From HKCCE3408 sp039183205 (GTDB lineage: Bacteria; Pseudomonadota; Alphaproteobacteria; Rhodobacterales; Rhodobacteraceae), in NCBI GenBank assembly GCA_039183205.1, contig JBCDBR010000007.1, positions 59,561 through 123,560 of the forward strand: a DNA stretch of 64,000 nt, read 5' to 3'. Both the position numbers and the translations under genes were made by a program. Of this stretch, positions 1-10,200 are shown piece after piece. Each line of letters opens with the position of its first letter. Position 1 is the first letter of the stretch. The notes beneath the pieces are model-generated. The model had not been told where the DNA came from. It worked only from the letters and a program-made list of their open reading frames with translations, and ran no database searches.

Positions 1-1
1 A

Positions 2-445
2 GGTGCCCGCGTGATTGCGATGGCATCCGAGGCGAAGCATGCAGAGGTTGCAAGCCTTGGGCCCGATCTTGTCTTGCCGCGCGCACCGGCTAACTTGCGG
101 GATGCCTTAGGCGGTGAAAGGGTCACGGTTGTTGCTGACGTCGTTGGCGGCGCGTACTGGCCGCAGCTTATCGATATACTCGAACGCGGCGGCCGGCTCA
201 CCTGCTCCGGCGCGATTGCAGGGCCTATGGTGGATTTCGACCTCCGCGTTTTTTACTTGCGCGATCTGACGTTTACAGGATCGACTGTGATCGATCCCGC
301 GGTCATGCAAGAGCTTGTGGGCTTGATCGAAGGTGGAGCGATCAGGCCGGTTCTTGCCGCCACCTATCCGTTGGTCGATCTGCACAAAGCGCAAGAGGCA
401 TTTGCCGCCAAGGCGCATGCCGGGAATATCGTGGTCATGCCATGA
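2..445 (+). CDS. Zinc-type (MDR) alcohol dehydrogenase/quinone reductase, C-terminal part
   Basis: The reading frame is already open at the left edge, so only about 147 C-terminal residues are present. They read as the second half of the Rossmann nucleotide-binding domain and the C-terminal closure of medium-chain dehydrogenases: a VVADVVGG stretch followed by a WPQLIDILERGGRLTCSG strand-turn typical of NAD(P)H-dependent MDR enzymes, and the usual ending with an AGNIVV strand. The missing N-terminus holds the substrate and any zinc site, so the substrate cannot be inferred. It precedes a kinase-like gene by 55 bp on the same strand and may belong to the same catabolic module. Family call is firm, specificity unknown. 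Confidence 0.8.
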   Translation, partial: GARVIAMASEAKHAEVASLGPDLVLPRAPANLRDALGGERVTVVADVVGGAYWPQLIDILERGGRLTCSGAIAGPMVDFDLRVFYLRDLTFTGSTVIDPAVMQELVGLIEGGAIRPVLAATYPLVDLHKAQEAFAAKAHAGNIVVMP

Positions 446-500
446 CATGCTCTATGCGTCCCAACACGTCTTGGCCCAGCCATGAGAGCCTGACCACAAC

Positions 501-1466
501 ATGACCGAGACACACCGCGCAGCCAGTGCTTTGGCCCAGAATTCCTTGGCGCTGTGGCCGCTGCCCGACAGCGCACGCGTGCAGTTGATCAATATTTCGG
601 AAAACCACACTTACCGGGTCGATGTCGAGGATCAGCCCGTTGCGATTTTGCGCCTCCATCGCCCTGGCTATCAAGACCGCGCAGCGATCCAATCGGAAAT
701 TGCTTGGATGGCGGCACTGGCCCGCGACGGCACGCTCAGCCCACCACAGCCTCGGGCCGGGCATGACGGGCAGTTTGTGCAGCAGATCGCGCGAGAACCG
801 GAACGCTTCGCGGTACTTTTCGACGCATTACCCGGGGATCATCCAAAAGAGGATGGACCTTTGGCGACGCATTTTGAAACCTTAGGGTGGATGGCCGCCC
901 GGCTCCACCACCACGCAAAGACCTGGCCCCGCCCGCCCGGCTTCACGCGTCGCCGGTGGGACATTGATGCGGTCTTTGGCGCAAATGCGATCTGGGGAGA
1001 CTGGCGCGCAGCACCCGGCGTGACGCCCGACATCACCGGGATTTTGGCGCAGGCCGAGGCGCAATTGCGCCACCGGTTGGCTGAATTTGGGCAAGGCGCC
1101 GATCGGTTTGGCTTGATCCATGCCGATATGCGCCTGGCCAATTTACTCGTTGACGGTCGCAAAACGCAGCTTATCGATTTTGACGATTGCGGCTTTGGCT
1201 GGTTCCTTTACGATTTTGCCGCCGCCGTCAGTTTTATTGAGACGCGCTCGGATTTGACGGAACTCAAATCGGCATGGTTGCGCGGGTATGGCCCCCTGCC
1301 TGCGGAAGATGTCGCCGAGATCGGCAGTTTCATCATGCTGCGCCGGATGGCGCTGTTGGCCTGGATCGGCAGCCATATCGAGGCGCCCGAGCCACAGGCC
1401 TTAGCACCGACATTCGCGGCCGACACGGCACGCTTGGCATCGCGGTATCTGAACGGCACACTCTAG
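501..1466 (+). CDS. APH-family phosphotransferase (small-molecule kinase)
   Basis: A 321-residue protein of the aminoglycoside phosphotransferase/homoserine kinase-like fold. The catalytic loop HADMRLANLL lies near residue 208 and the metal-binding DFDD follows about 18 residues later, the classic Brenner motif and DxD of these ATP-dependent kinases. The family phosphorylates hydroxyl groups of small molecules such as choline, homoserine or hydroxylysine as well as antibiotics. The neighbours (MaoC-phosphotransacetylase fusion, AhpD-like protein, polar amino acid ABC transporter) make a catabolic kinase more likely than a resistance enzyme, but that is inference. Upstream of the ATG there is no strong Shine-Dalgarno sequence. 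Confidence 0.8.
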   Translation: MTETHRAASALAQNSLALWPLPDSARVQLINISENHTYRVDVEDQPVAILRLHRPGYQDRAAIQSEIAWMAALARDGTLSPPQPRAGHDGQFVQQIAREPERFAVLFDALPGDHPKEDGPLATHFETLGWMAARLHHHAKTWPRPPGFTRRRWDIDAVFGANAIWGDWRAAPGVTPDITGILAQAEAQLRHRLAEFGQGADRFGLIHADMRLANLLVDGRKTQLIDFDDCGFGWFLYDFAAAVSFIETRSDLTELKSAWLRGYGPLPAEDVAEIGSFIMLRRMALLAWIGSHIEAPEPQALAPTFAADTARLASRYLNGTL

Positions 1467-1553
1467 ATCACGCGCGGCATCCGGCAACGCGACAGGGTCT
1501 TCCTTTCCTCAACCACGCGACTTTGAACATCATACGTCAAAGGCCGATAGATC

Positions 1554-2960
1554 ATGAAAATCTCTCAGAACAGACCATTTGCCTCACTTAATGTCGGCGA
1601 AACAGCCGAGATTACTCGTATCTGCACGATAGACGATCTTTATGCCTTTGCAGGCGCGACCGGCAATCATAACCCGCTGCACCTGGCAGCTTATGACGGC
1701 GATGGCGATGGACGCGCCGAAGCGGTGGCTCCGGCTTTGTGGCATGTCAGCCTGTTGGCCGCGATTTTGGGCAATATCCTGCCCGGAGCTGGCACAAGGT
1801 TGCGCCATCTTGATCTGCATGTAGACGGCACCGCAGAGGCAGGTGACGAGCTTCACGCCAAAATCCGCATCCTTGAAAAACGCGATGATGGCGATGTGGT
1901 GTTTCAGGCCGCAGTGACGCGGGAATTGGACGATACGCCCATCATCTCCGGTACGCTCCGCGCCACGCCTCCGGATAAGGCATTGCACTTTGACGCCATC
2001 GACGTACCGGGGCTTATCGTTCAGCGACACCGCCATTTCGAAGCGCTTTTGGCGCGGGCCGAAGAGATACCGCCGATGCGCACGGCCGTTGTGGCACCGG
2101 AGGACCCCAATGCGCTTGGCGGTGCGTTTTTGGCCCAAGAACACGGGTTGATTGTGCCGATCTTGGTCGGCGATCCGGCAAAGATTGCGGCCGCAGCCAG
2201 GGCGCTTGGCAGGGATTTAGCCGGATTACAGATCGTTCCGGCAACAGATCACCGGACCGCCGCGCAGCGCGCGGTTGATCTTATACAGGAAGATGCAGCG
2301 TCAGCGCTGATGAAGGGGCATTTGCATACCGATACGTTGTTGCGCGCCGTTTTGCGTACGGAAAACAATCTGCGCATCGGACAGCGCCTCAGCCATGTCT
2401 TTGTCATGGACGTGCCTGGGGTGATGCGCCCAATCCTCGTCACAGACGCAGCCATCAACATCGCGCCGGACCTGCCGACAAAGGTCGATATCACGCAAAA
2501 CGCGATCCATTTGGCCCATGCCATCGGGATTGAGACGCCGCGGGTCGGCATCTTGTCGGCCGTCGAAACGGTAAATCCGCAAATCATGTCCTCGGTGGAC
2601 GCGGCCCTTTTGGCGAAAATGGCAGATCGCGGTCAGATCACCGGCGGGATCGTGGACGGGCCGCTTGCGATGGACAATGCCGTCGACCTAGGCGCGGCGC
2701 GGACCAAGGGGATCAAATCGGAGGTGGCCGGGCGCGCCGACATTCTTGTGGTCCCCGACATCGATGCCGGCAACATGTTGGCAAAGCAGCTCACCTATCT
2801 GTCACACGCCGATGGGGCCGGGATCGTATTGGGCGCCAAAGTGCCCATCATCCTCACCTCGCGCGCCGATGACGACGCATCGCGGCTGGCCTCCTGTGCT
2901 GTTGCATCGCTTTGCGTGGCCACGGGCACGTTCGGGACTATACCAGCGCGCGACGAATAA
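1554..2960 (+). CDS. Bifunctional MaoC-like hydratase/phosphate acetyl(butyryl)transferase
   Basis: A 468-residue fusion. Residues 1 to about 140 form a hot-dog MaoC-like (R)-enoyl-CoA hydratase domain, with the DLYAFAGATGNHNPLH segment carrying the Asp and His usual for this fold. Residues about 160 to 465 are a phosphate acetyl/butyryl transferase domain, including the conserved AINIAPDLPTKVDITQNA stretch. Such fusions are annotated in many alphaproteobacteria as bifunctional enoyl-CoA hydratase/phosphate acetyltransferase. They would convert an acyl-CoA to an acyl phosphate, conserving energy with an acyl kinase. No acetate kinase is in view; whether the APH-type kinase upstream is related to this step is unknown. 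The next gene follows within 30 bp. Confidence 0.85.
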   Translation: MKISQNRPFASLNVGETAEITRICTIDDLYAFAGATGNHNPLHLAAYDGDGDGRAEAVAPALWHVSLLAAILGNILPGAGTRLRHLDLHVDGTAEAGDELHAKIRILEKRDDGDVVFQAAVTRELDDTPIISGTLRATPPDKALHFDAIDVPGLIVQRHRHFEALLARAEEIPPMRTAVVAPEDPNALGGAFLAQEHGLIVPILVGDPAKIAAAARALGRDLAGLQIVPATDHRTAAQRAVDLIQEDAASALMKGHLHTDTLLRAVLRTENNLRIGQRLSHVFVMDVPGVMRPILVTDAAINIAPDLPTKVDITQNAIHLAHAIGIETPRVGILSAVETVNPQIMSSVDAALLAKMADRGQITGGIVDGPLAMDNAVDLGAARTKGIKSEVAGRADILVVPDIDAGNMLAKQLTYLSHADGAGIVLGAKVPIILTSRADDDASRLASCAVASLCVATGTFGTIPARDE

Positions 2961-2990
2961 TGCGGAATGTCACCGATTGAGAGGGATAAA

Positions 2991-3599
2991 ATGGCCTGGA
3001 TCGAAACCATTGCCGATGAGGATGCGACCGGAAAGCTCAAAACGCTTTATGACCGGATCAGAGGCCCAGATGGTGCGATCGACAATATCATGCGCGTGCA
3101 CAGCTTGCGTCCGCACACGCTCGACGGGCACATGTCGATCTATAAATACGTCCTGCACCATTCCGGAAACACGCTTCCGAAATGGTTTTTGGAAACGCTT
3201 GGCGTTTGGGTGAGCCGGCTGAACGCATGCAGCTATTGCGTGGAACATCATTTTGCGGGGCTTAAGCGGCTTTTGCGAGATGATGAACGTGCAGGCGCGC
3301 TTCGCGCTGCGATTGAGGCCGACGATATTGCGAATGCACCGCTGAGTGATGCGCAAAAGCGCGCGATGGTTTATGCCAAAACGCTCACCCAGCAACCTGG
3401 CGCAATCCGCCAAGAGGATATCGAGGCATTGCGCGCGGCGGGGCTTGAGGACGGGCAGATCCTCGAGATCAATCAGGTCGTGGCCTATTTCGCATATGCC
3501 AATCGCACTGTGCTGGGACTGGGCTGCGCGCTTGACGGCGATGTGTTGGGTCTATCGCCGAATAATAGCGACGACCCCGATGCTTGGACCCATACCTAG
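2991..3599 (+). CDS. AhpD-like carboxymuconolactone decarboxylase-family protein (peroxidase-related)
   Basis: About 202 residues. The segment with SYCVEHH near residue 75 contains the CxxxH arrangement of AhpD-like domains; the usual second cysteine of CxxC is replaced here (C-S-Y-C is present two residues earlier, giving ACSYCVEHH), so a redox CxxC is intact. The protein belongs to the peroxidase-related family that detoxifies peroxides or acts beside acyl-CoA metabolism. I moved the start to the ATG at 2991 because GAGAGGGAT sits at the right distance upstream; an ATG at 2967 would add eight residues. It follows the MaoC-phosphotransacetylase gene closely, suggesting cotranscription. Confidence 0.75.
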   Translation: MAWIETIADEDATGKLKTLYDRIRGPDGAIDNIMRVHSLRPHTLDGHMSIYKYVLHHSGNTLPKWFLETLGVWVSRLNACSYCVEHHFAGLKRLLRDDERAGALRAAIEADDIANAPLSDAQKRAMVYAKTLTQQPGAIRQEDIEALRAAGLEDGQILEINQVVAYFAYANRTVLGLGCALDGDVLGLSPNNSDDPDAWTHT

Positions 3600-3757
3600 C
3601 TATGCGCCCCGGCACGGCCCAAAAACTGTGCAGCCGAGATGGTGCCCGTGCTATGTCGGCCTTTATCGCGCGGTTGAGTTGATCTGCGCGCGCAGTTCGA
3701 CGATGGTTGCGGAAACACCAAGATCACCTCTGAGACCAGGCTGGAAGGGAGATATCG

Positions 3758-4582
3758 ATGAAGCTCTTGAGCACGACGGCAATCGTTTTCTGCGCAACAA
3801 CGGCAGCCGCGCTGGCCGATGCGCATGCCAATTGCGCGGCGGGCCTGACCCTCGAAGACGGCATGCTGACCATCGCCACCGGGAACCCCGCCTACTATCC
3901 TTGGGTGCTCAACGACGCACCGGAAAGCGGGGAGGGGTTCGAAGCCGCCGTCGCCTATGCAATCGCCGCTGAGATGGGGTTCGAACCCGATGCGGTGAGC
4001 TGGGTGCGCACGTCCTTTGACGAGGCGATCCAGCCCGGGGCGAAGAACTTTGATTTCAATCTACAGCAATATTCGATCACGCCTGAGCGCGAACAAATGG
4101 TCGATTTCTCAGCGCCGTATTACACATCGGCCATGGCCGTTCTGACGACGCAATCGGTAATCGACAACGGAACAGAGCCGACGGTCGAAAGCCTGCAAGG
4201 CTTGGTCTGGGGCGCCGATGCGAACACAACCGCCGTGCCGATGCTGTCAGAGATCATCGACCCCGATAGCGATCCGCTGCTCTATGGCGACAATACCGAT
4301 GTGACCGCGGCGATGCAGGCCGGTCAAATCGATGCCGCTCTTTTTGACCTGCCGACTGCGCTTTATCTGGCCGCCGTTGTGGTCGAGGATGGCGCGATCT
4401 TGGGCCAATTCCCGGCCGATCGGGGGGAAAACCCGGATCAATTCGGTCTGTTGATGGAGGACGGCAACCCGCTTAGGGCGTGCGTTGACGCTGCGATCAG
4501 CGCGCTGAGCGAAAGCGGTGCCTTGGCAGAGATCGAGGCAGAATGGCTGCAAGAGGCGACCGGCGTGCCCGTGATCGAATGA
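3758..4582 (+). CDS. ABC transporter substrate-binding protein, polar amino acid type
   Basis: A 274-residue periplasmic binding protein of the solute-binding family 3. The N-terminus MKLLSTTAIVFCATTAAALA is a clear Sec signal peptide. A GFEAAVAYAIAAEMGF helix and the DFNLQQYSITPEREQMVDFS segment match the amino acid binding fold. It is the first gene of a three-gene importer: the permease starts 2 bp after its stop codon. The ligand cannot be read from sequence; a small polar amino acid or derivative is likely from family membership. A 158 bp gap upstream probably holds the promoter. Confidence 0.85.
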   Translation: MKLLSTTAIVFCATTAAALADAHANCAAGLTLEDGMLTIATGNPAYYPWVLNDAPESGEGFEAAVAYAIAAEMGFEPDAVSWVRTSFDEAIQPGAKNFDFNLQQYSITPEREQMVDFSAPYYTSAMAVLTTQSVIDNGTEPTVESLQGLVWGADANTTAVPMLSEIIDPDSDPLLYGDNTDVTAAMQAGQIDAALFDLPTALYLAAVVVEDGAILGQFPADRGENPDQFGLLMEDGNPLRACVDAAISALSESGALAEIEAEWLQEATGVPVIE

Positions 4583-4583
4583 G

Positions 4584-5438
4584 ATGGTCGACGCGCCCCT
4601 ATCGCCGCCAAGATCGCCGCATCGATCACCAACCCGCCGCCAAGCCTATGAGGCGCGTCTAAGGCGTCGCGCCACATTACGTGCCGCGGCCTCGACGGTG
4701 GGCGTTATCGGCGCATTGGTGATCTTGGTGCCCTTGGCCCCGGGCTGGGCGGCCGTCAAACGCAGTTTTTTCAACGCCGAGATTTTTTGGGAGACGTTCC
4801 CAGGGCTGCTTGATGCCTTTCTCGTCGATGTTGCGATCTTTTTGTGGTGCGCCCCCGCAATTGCGGTCTTGGGCCTGATCATTGCGCTCTGCCGCGATGT
4901 CCGGGCGCCCGCCTTCTTTCCGCTTAAGGTCTTTGGCGCGGTTTATACGGATGTTTTCCGGGGTTTGCCGGTGATCTTGGTGGTCTATTTGATCGGCTTT
5001 GGCATTCCGGGGCTCGGCCTGCCGCGGCCGTGGAATTCGCCTTATATCTGGGGATCTTTGGCGTTGGTGCTGGTCTATGCGGCCTATGTGGCCGAGGTCA
5101 TCCGCTCGGGCATCGAGTCCATTCACAAAAGCCAGCGGGCGGCGGCGGCCTCGCTTGGGCTGTCTCAAACCGACACGATGCGCTATGTGATCTTGCCGCA
5201 AGCGATCCGCAATGTCGCCCCGGCCAATATGAACCTGTTTATCGCGTTGCAAAAAGACGTGGCTTTGCTCAGCTTTATCGGTCCGGTCGAGATCTTTCGC
5301 CAAGCCGGCGTTTACAAATCGCTCCTGGCGAATTTTACACCCTATGTGGGGGCGGCGTTGATCTTTTTGGCCATCACAATCCCGGCCACGCGCTACGCCG
5401 ATTATCTTCTTTATAAGCAGCGGCGCCGTCAGGGGTGA
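4584..5438 (+). CDS. Amino acid ABC transporter permease
   Basis: A 284-residue inner-membrane permease of the HisM/GltK class with about five hydrophobic helices after a basic cytoplasmic N-terminus (residues 1-30, rich in Arg and Pro). The coupling (EAA) loop reads SQRAAAASLGLSQTDTMRYV followed by ILPQAIRN, which is the ATPase contact of type I importers. It begins 2 bp after the binding-protein stop and its stop overlaps the start of the ATPase gene. Only one permease is present, so the transporter probably works as a homodimer. Confidence 0.88.
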   Translation: MVDAPLSPPRSPHRSPTRRQAYEARLRRRATLRAAASTVGVIGALVILVPLAPGWAAVKRSFFNAEIFWETFPGLLDAFLVDVAIFLWCAPAIAVLGLIIALCRDVRAPAFFPLKVFGAVYTDVFRGLPVILVVYLIGFGIPGLGLPRPWNSPYIWGSLALVLVYAAYVAEVIRSGIESIHKSQRAAAASLGLSQTDTMRYVILPQAIRNVAPANMNLFIALQKDVALLSFIGPVEIFRQAGVYKSLLANFTPYVGAALIFLAITIPATRYADYLLYKQRRRQG

Positions 5439-6166
5439 TGGCCAAGCTTGAGCTGCAAAATGTCTGGAAGGCGTTTGGCGATAACCTTGTTTGTCGCGGC
5501 ATCAATCTCGGGATCGAAGAGGGTGAAATGGTGTGCCTGATCGGCGCGTCCGGCTCCGGCAAATCCACGTTGCTGCGATGTATGAACCTGCTTGAACCTA
5601 TCGATGACGGCGCGATTTTTCTCGACGGCGAAGATATCAGTGAACCGGGGCGTGACCCGCAGCCGATCCGCACCCGCATTGGGATTGTGTTTCAATCCTT
5701 TAACCTTTTTCCGCATATGAGCGCGCTGGATAACGTATTGCTTGCGCCCGGGCGCGTGTTGGGGAAATCAAAGGCCGATCTTAAGGGTCCGGTCGCCGCG
5801 CTTTTCGACCAATTTGGGCTGGGCGATAAGATGCAGCATTATCCCGACCAATTGTCCGGCGGACAGCAGCAACGCGTGGCAATCATTCGCGCCTTGGCCA
5901 TGACGCCGGAGATCATGCTTTTTGACGAGATCACCTCCGCGCTTGATCCGGAATTGGTGGGCGAGGTGTTGGATGTTCTGCGGCATTTGCGCCGCGATGG
6001 AATGACGATGGTGCTGGCAACGCATGAGATGGCCTTTGCCCGAGAAGCGGCGGATCGCGTCTGCTTTCTCGATGCCGGGCGCATCTTAGAAGACGGGCCG
6101 CCAGAGCAGATCTTTGCCAACCCGTCCGAGCCGCGCACAAAGGCGTTTCTCGAACGTGTGCTTTAG
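5438..6166 (+). CDS. Amino acid ABC transporter ATP-binding protein
   Basis: About 242 residues of the GlnQ/HisP type. Walker A is GASGSGKST near residue 37, the signature is LSGGQQQR, Walker B is IMLFDEITSALDP and the switch is ATHEM, all intact. The ATG at 5438 overlaps the permease stop as TGATG; a GTG three bases earlier is also in frame. It completes the importer begun at 3758. No extra regulatory domain is present. A TetR-family gene follows 92 bp later on the same strand. Confidence 0.92.
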   Translation: MAKLELQNVWKAFGDNLVCRGINLGIEEGEMVCLIGASGSGKSTLLRCMNLLEPIDDGAIFLDGEDISEPGRDPQPIRTRIGIVFQSFNLFPHMSALDNVLLAPGRVLGKSKADLKGPVAALFDQFGLGDKMQHYPDQLSGGQQQRVAIIRALAMTPEIMLFDEITSALDPELVGEVLDVLRHLRRDGMTMVLATHEMAFAREAADRVCFLDAGRILEDGPPEQIFANPSEPRTKAFLERVL

Positions 6167-6258
6167 GCCGCGGAACGAAAGAGCCACGCACGACAGCGCA
6201 TCCTGCGCCAACCCTATTTTCAAGACGGCAAAGGACCGTTAAACCGTCGTACGGAGTA

Positions 6259-6933
6259 ATGTGTTACCCGATTTTTTGTGCCGGACTGACGACAGTGACG
6301 AAGACCGAACCAACGCCGGATAAAAAAACAAAAATACTCGAAGCGGCGACGGGCCTTTTGGCAGAACGCGGCGTGCAAGCCCTGACGTTTGAAAACGTGG
6401 CGAGCCAGGCCGGAATGTCGCGCCAACTCATTCGCTACTACTTTTCCGATATCGAAGCGCTGATCGTCGATTTATGCGACCATCTGGGCACGCGGTATCG
6501 CGAAATTCTCGTCGCTGGCATTTTGGATGTGGGCGAGGTTGGACGGCTGAAGTTCTTTTTGGATTTCTTTTTTGATCTTTCAGCAGACCATCCGATGCCG
6601 ATTAACCTCGAAGCCTATGACGCCATGGTGGCCTATTCGGTCGGCTCGACCGAATTGCGCGACAGAATGTGCGATCAGTATAAGACACTCGGGCAGGTGA
6701 TCATCCACGAATTGGCCATCGCGCATCCGGAATTGGACAGCAGTGCCTGCGAGGAACTGTCCTTCCTGTTTGTCTCGATGATGCACGCGCATTGGAGTTT
6801 CGTGGCAAGCCTGGGCTATTCGCGTCAGCATAGCCAATTGGCCCGGCGCGCGATCGATCGCCTAATTGCGTCCTATATCGCCGATCCACCAGAGGCGCCC
6901 CGGATGGAGCGGCCATGGCTGCGGGGCGACTGA
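6259..6933 (+). CDS. TetR/AcrR-family transcriptional regulator
   Basis: 224 residues from the ATG at 6259; a GTG at 6295 would drop 12 residues and give a more usual N-terminus. The helix-turn-helix is clear: LTFENVASQAGMSRQLIRYY then FSDIEAL near residues 47-75. The C-terminal half is helical and ligand-binding in this family. It lies downstream of the amino acid importer on the same strand, so it may control the 0.5-6.2 kb module, but no operator was identified. The downstream 270 bp before the next gene holds no gene that I can support. Confidence 0.85.
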   Translation: MCYPIFCAGLTTVTKTEPTPDKKTKILEAATGLLAERGVQALTFENVASQAGMSRQLIRYYFSDIEALIVDLCDHLGTRYREILVAGILDVGEVGRLKFFLDFFFDLSADHPMPINLEAYDAMVAYSVGSTELRDRMCDQYKTLGQVIIHELAIAHPELDSSACEELSFLFVSMMHAHWSFVASLGYSRQHSQLARRAIDRLIASYIADPPEAPRMERPWLRGD

Positions 6934-7204
6934 CCCGCTAAGCCTGGACGCGTTGATAGGCTCGCCGCCAGCGCAGATCACTTGCCGGGCAAAGGCACCT
7001 TCAGCGCATGCCCAGCACGTGCCAGATCGGCGCGCATTTCGGCCCGGCGCTGCATTCATCCGCCGAATTTTCCAAGTCCAAGATTTGGCCGTATCCGAGC
7101 CCACATTTGGCCGTAATTGAGGCGCCAAAGTTGCGTCAAAAGCCGGAATTTGAGCGCCTGCGCGCAGCGCTTCGTCACTCAAATCTCCGATAAGTTCAAA
7201 AACG

Positions 7205-10200
7205 ATGAGGGATGGAATGGACCTAACTGGTACGGCCATGCAATGGCACAAACTCACGCTGAATTTTCAATCTGGCCAGATGTCGGAGACGCCGTCGACC
7301 TTTCTCGACCACCGGCTCGATGTCACGTTCACCCATAGCGATGGCACCACGCTAACTGTTCCGGGTTACTTCGCCGCCGATGGCGAAGCGGCCAATACAG
7401 GGGCAACGTCAGGGGATATGTGGCGTGTGCACTTCAACCCGCCGAAAACAGGTGACTGGACCTGGTCCGCCTCTTTCCGCACCGGCGACGACATCGCCGT
7501 ATCCGACGCAGCCGGCACCTCTGCCGGCTTTTTTGATGGCGAAAGCGGAAGTTTTCAGATCGAAGCCTCCGACAAGACCGGGGATGATTTCCGTGCCCAT
7601 GGCGTATTGGAATACGATGGCGATCAATATCTGACATTCGCCGGGAGCGGGGAGAATTTCCTGAAATCCGGCGTCGGCTCGCCGGAAAACCTATTGGCGT
7701 ATTCAGGCTTTGATGCCACGCCGGACTCGCATGATTACGCGCCTCACATCCAGGACTTTCAGGCCGGCGATCCAACCTGGGCCGGGGGCGAAGGGCAGGG
7801 CATCATCGGGGCCGTGAATTACCTCGCAGAGAACGAGGTCAACTCTACCTACATGATGCTGATGAATATCGGTGGGGATGGCCGTGACGTCTCTCCCTGG
7901 GCGGATCAATCGCTTTACAACATTAAAAAGAACCCCGGTTTCATTGATCTAGATACCCGCGCGCAGGTCTTTGACGTCTCCAAACTCGACCAGTGGGAAA
8001 TCGTCTTTGGCCATATGCAGGAAAAGGGCATCAACCTGCACCTGTTTTTGCAGGAAACCGAAAACGATCAGCTGCTCAATGACGGTGATTTGGGGACAGA
8101 ACGGCAATTGTTCATGCGGGAAATGGTGGCGCGATTTGGCCACCACAACGCGGTGATCTGGAACCTCGGGGAAGAAAATACCAATTCCGCCGATCAGATT
8201 GCGGCACATTCGGCCTATCTGAAATCGCTTGATCCTTATGACCACGCGGTCACGCTGCATACCTATCCCAATCAGCATGACCGCTATGAGGATCATGAGG
8301 GAACCGAAACGCTGGACGCGCTGTCCTTCCAGACCAGCAATGACAGCCAGGTTCCCGATCTCGATGAATATCTCGGCGGTGCAGCAGATGCCGGTCGACC
8401 GGTCGTCGCCTTTCTCGATGAGCCGGGCAACGCCAATGTCGGCATGGCCGCCGAAGGTGATAACGGCTGGCAGCAAAACCACGCCAACTTGCGCGAGACA
8501 CTGTGGAAATTCTATGCCGAAGGGGGATCGGGCGCGGAGTGGTATTTCGGCTATTCGACGGCGAATAACCAAGGCGGCGATCTCCGGATGGAAGATTTCT
8601 CGCTGCGCGAAAGCGCCTATGAATGGGCCGCCAGCGCGCGCGATTTCTTCCAGCAATTGCCGCTGGACCAGATGGAGGATGGCGATGTCCTGACATCTGG
8701 GGCCGAAACCCATGGACTCGCGCTCGATGGAGAGATTTATGCCTATTACCTGCCCAATGGCGGCACGGCCTCGCTGAACCTGACGGGCATCGATGGCACG
8801 TTTCAAGTTGGCTGGTATGATGTGATCTCTGGCGGCGCGCTGGAAATCGGAACCGTCGAAAGCATATCCGGCGGCGGCAGTCGCAGCCTGGGTGCGCCGC
8901 CCTCACAGGTGAATGGCGAATGGGCGGTCGTTGTCTGGGATGCGGCGCTTTACAGCTTTGACACGACGGGCAGCGCACCGACACCGCCCGACGTGCCGGA
9001 TGTGCCAGATGTGCCGGACACGCCCGATGTTCCCGACACGCCCGATACCGGCACGATCAGCTTGCGCTTGGTCGATACCGGATCCAATCAGACAATCGGC
9101 AGTTTCGGGGCGGGCGATACGCTGGATGCCACGTTCATTGGCGCCAGAGATGTCTCGATTGTGGCCGATGTGGCGGGATCGGCTGGCTCTGTCCGCTTCA
9201 CGCTTGGCAATTGGACGCAAACCGAAAATGTCGAGCCCTATGCGCTTTTCGGCGACAATTCCGGGAATTTTCTGGACGCGCCCAATCCGCCGTTTCCGAC
9301 CGAAGGTGATTATTCTTTGCGGGTCGAGGTCTTTGCCGGCGGGAATGGAACGGGCGGCAAGATCGCTGAGAGTGTCACGAATTTCAGCGTCGGCAGCGCC
9401 GCGGACGCGCCGGTGGAGCCAGACCCCGTCGAGCCCGATCCCGTCGAGCCAGACCCCGTCGAGCCCGATCCGGTCGAGCCGGACCCGGTGGAGCCAGACC
9501 CCGTCATGCCGGCGCCGAGCACGGCCACCTGGCAGGCGGTGAATGGCGATGTCATCATGCAAGCCGAAAAGGGCGTGCCCACCGATCCGAATGATCCAGA
9601 CAATTCCGACTGGTCTATCGACAGCGACCTGACCACGCCCACAGGCACCAACTATCTGCATTGGAACGGCCCCAACCTTTACGGCAATCAAGGCGGGTCC
9701 GGGGCGCTCTCTTATGAATTCGAGGTCACAGAGGGTGGCAACTATAAGCTGGGTCTGCTTGGGTCCCGGCCGGCCAATGGCAAGGCCAACGATCTCAACA
9801 ACGACTTCTACGTTCGCGTCGATGGCGGGACGTGGAATAAGGTGTTTTTTCACGGCGACCGGGAGACGTGGAATTGGGGCACCAAGTTTGACATCAACCA
9901 CACCTATCCGACGGCCTCGTACGATCTCGATCCGGGCGTGCATGTGTTTGAGATTTCCGGACGATCCGAGGATGCGTATCTGGACAAAATCCACCTCAGC
10001 CTTGGCAGCCTCAATCGCGACAAATCCGCCGCAGAGACGCTGGTGGATGTGCCCGCCGATGACCCGCCGCCCGTCGAGCCAGACCCCGTCGAGCCGGACC
10101 CCGTCGAGCCCGATCCTGTCGAACCCGATCCTGTCGAGCCAGACCCGGTCGAGCCAGACCCCGTCGAACCGGATCCTGTCGAACCAGACCCCGTCGAGCC

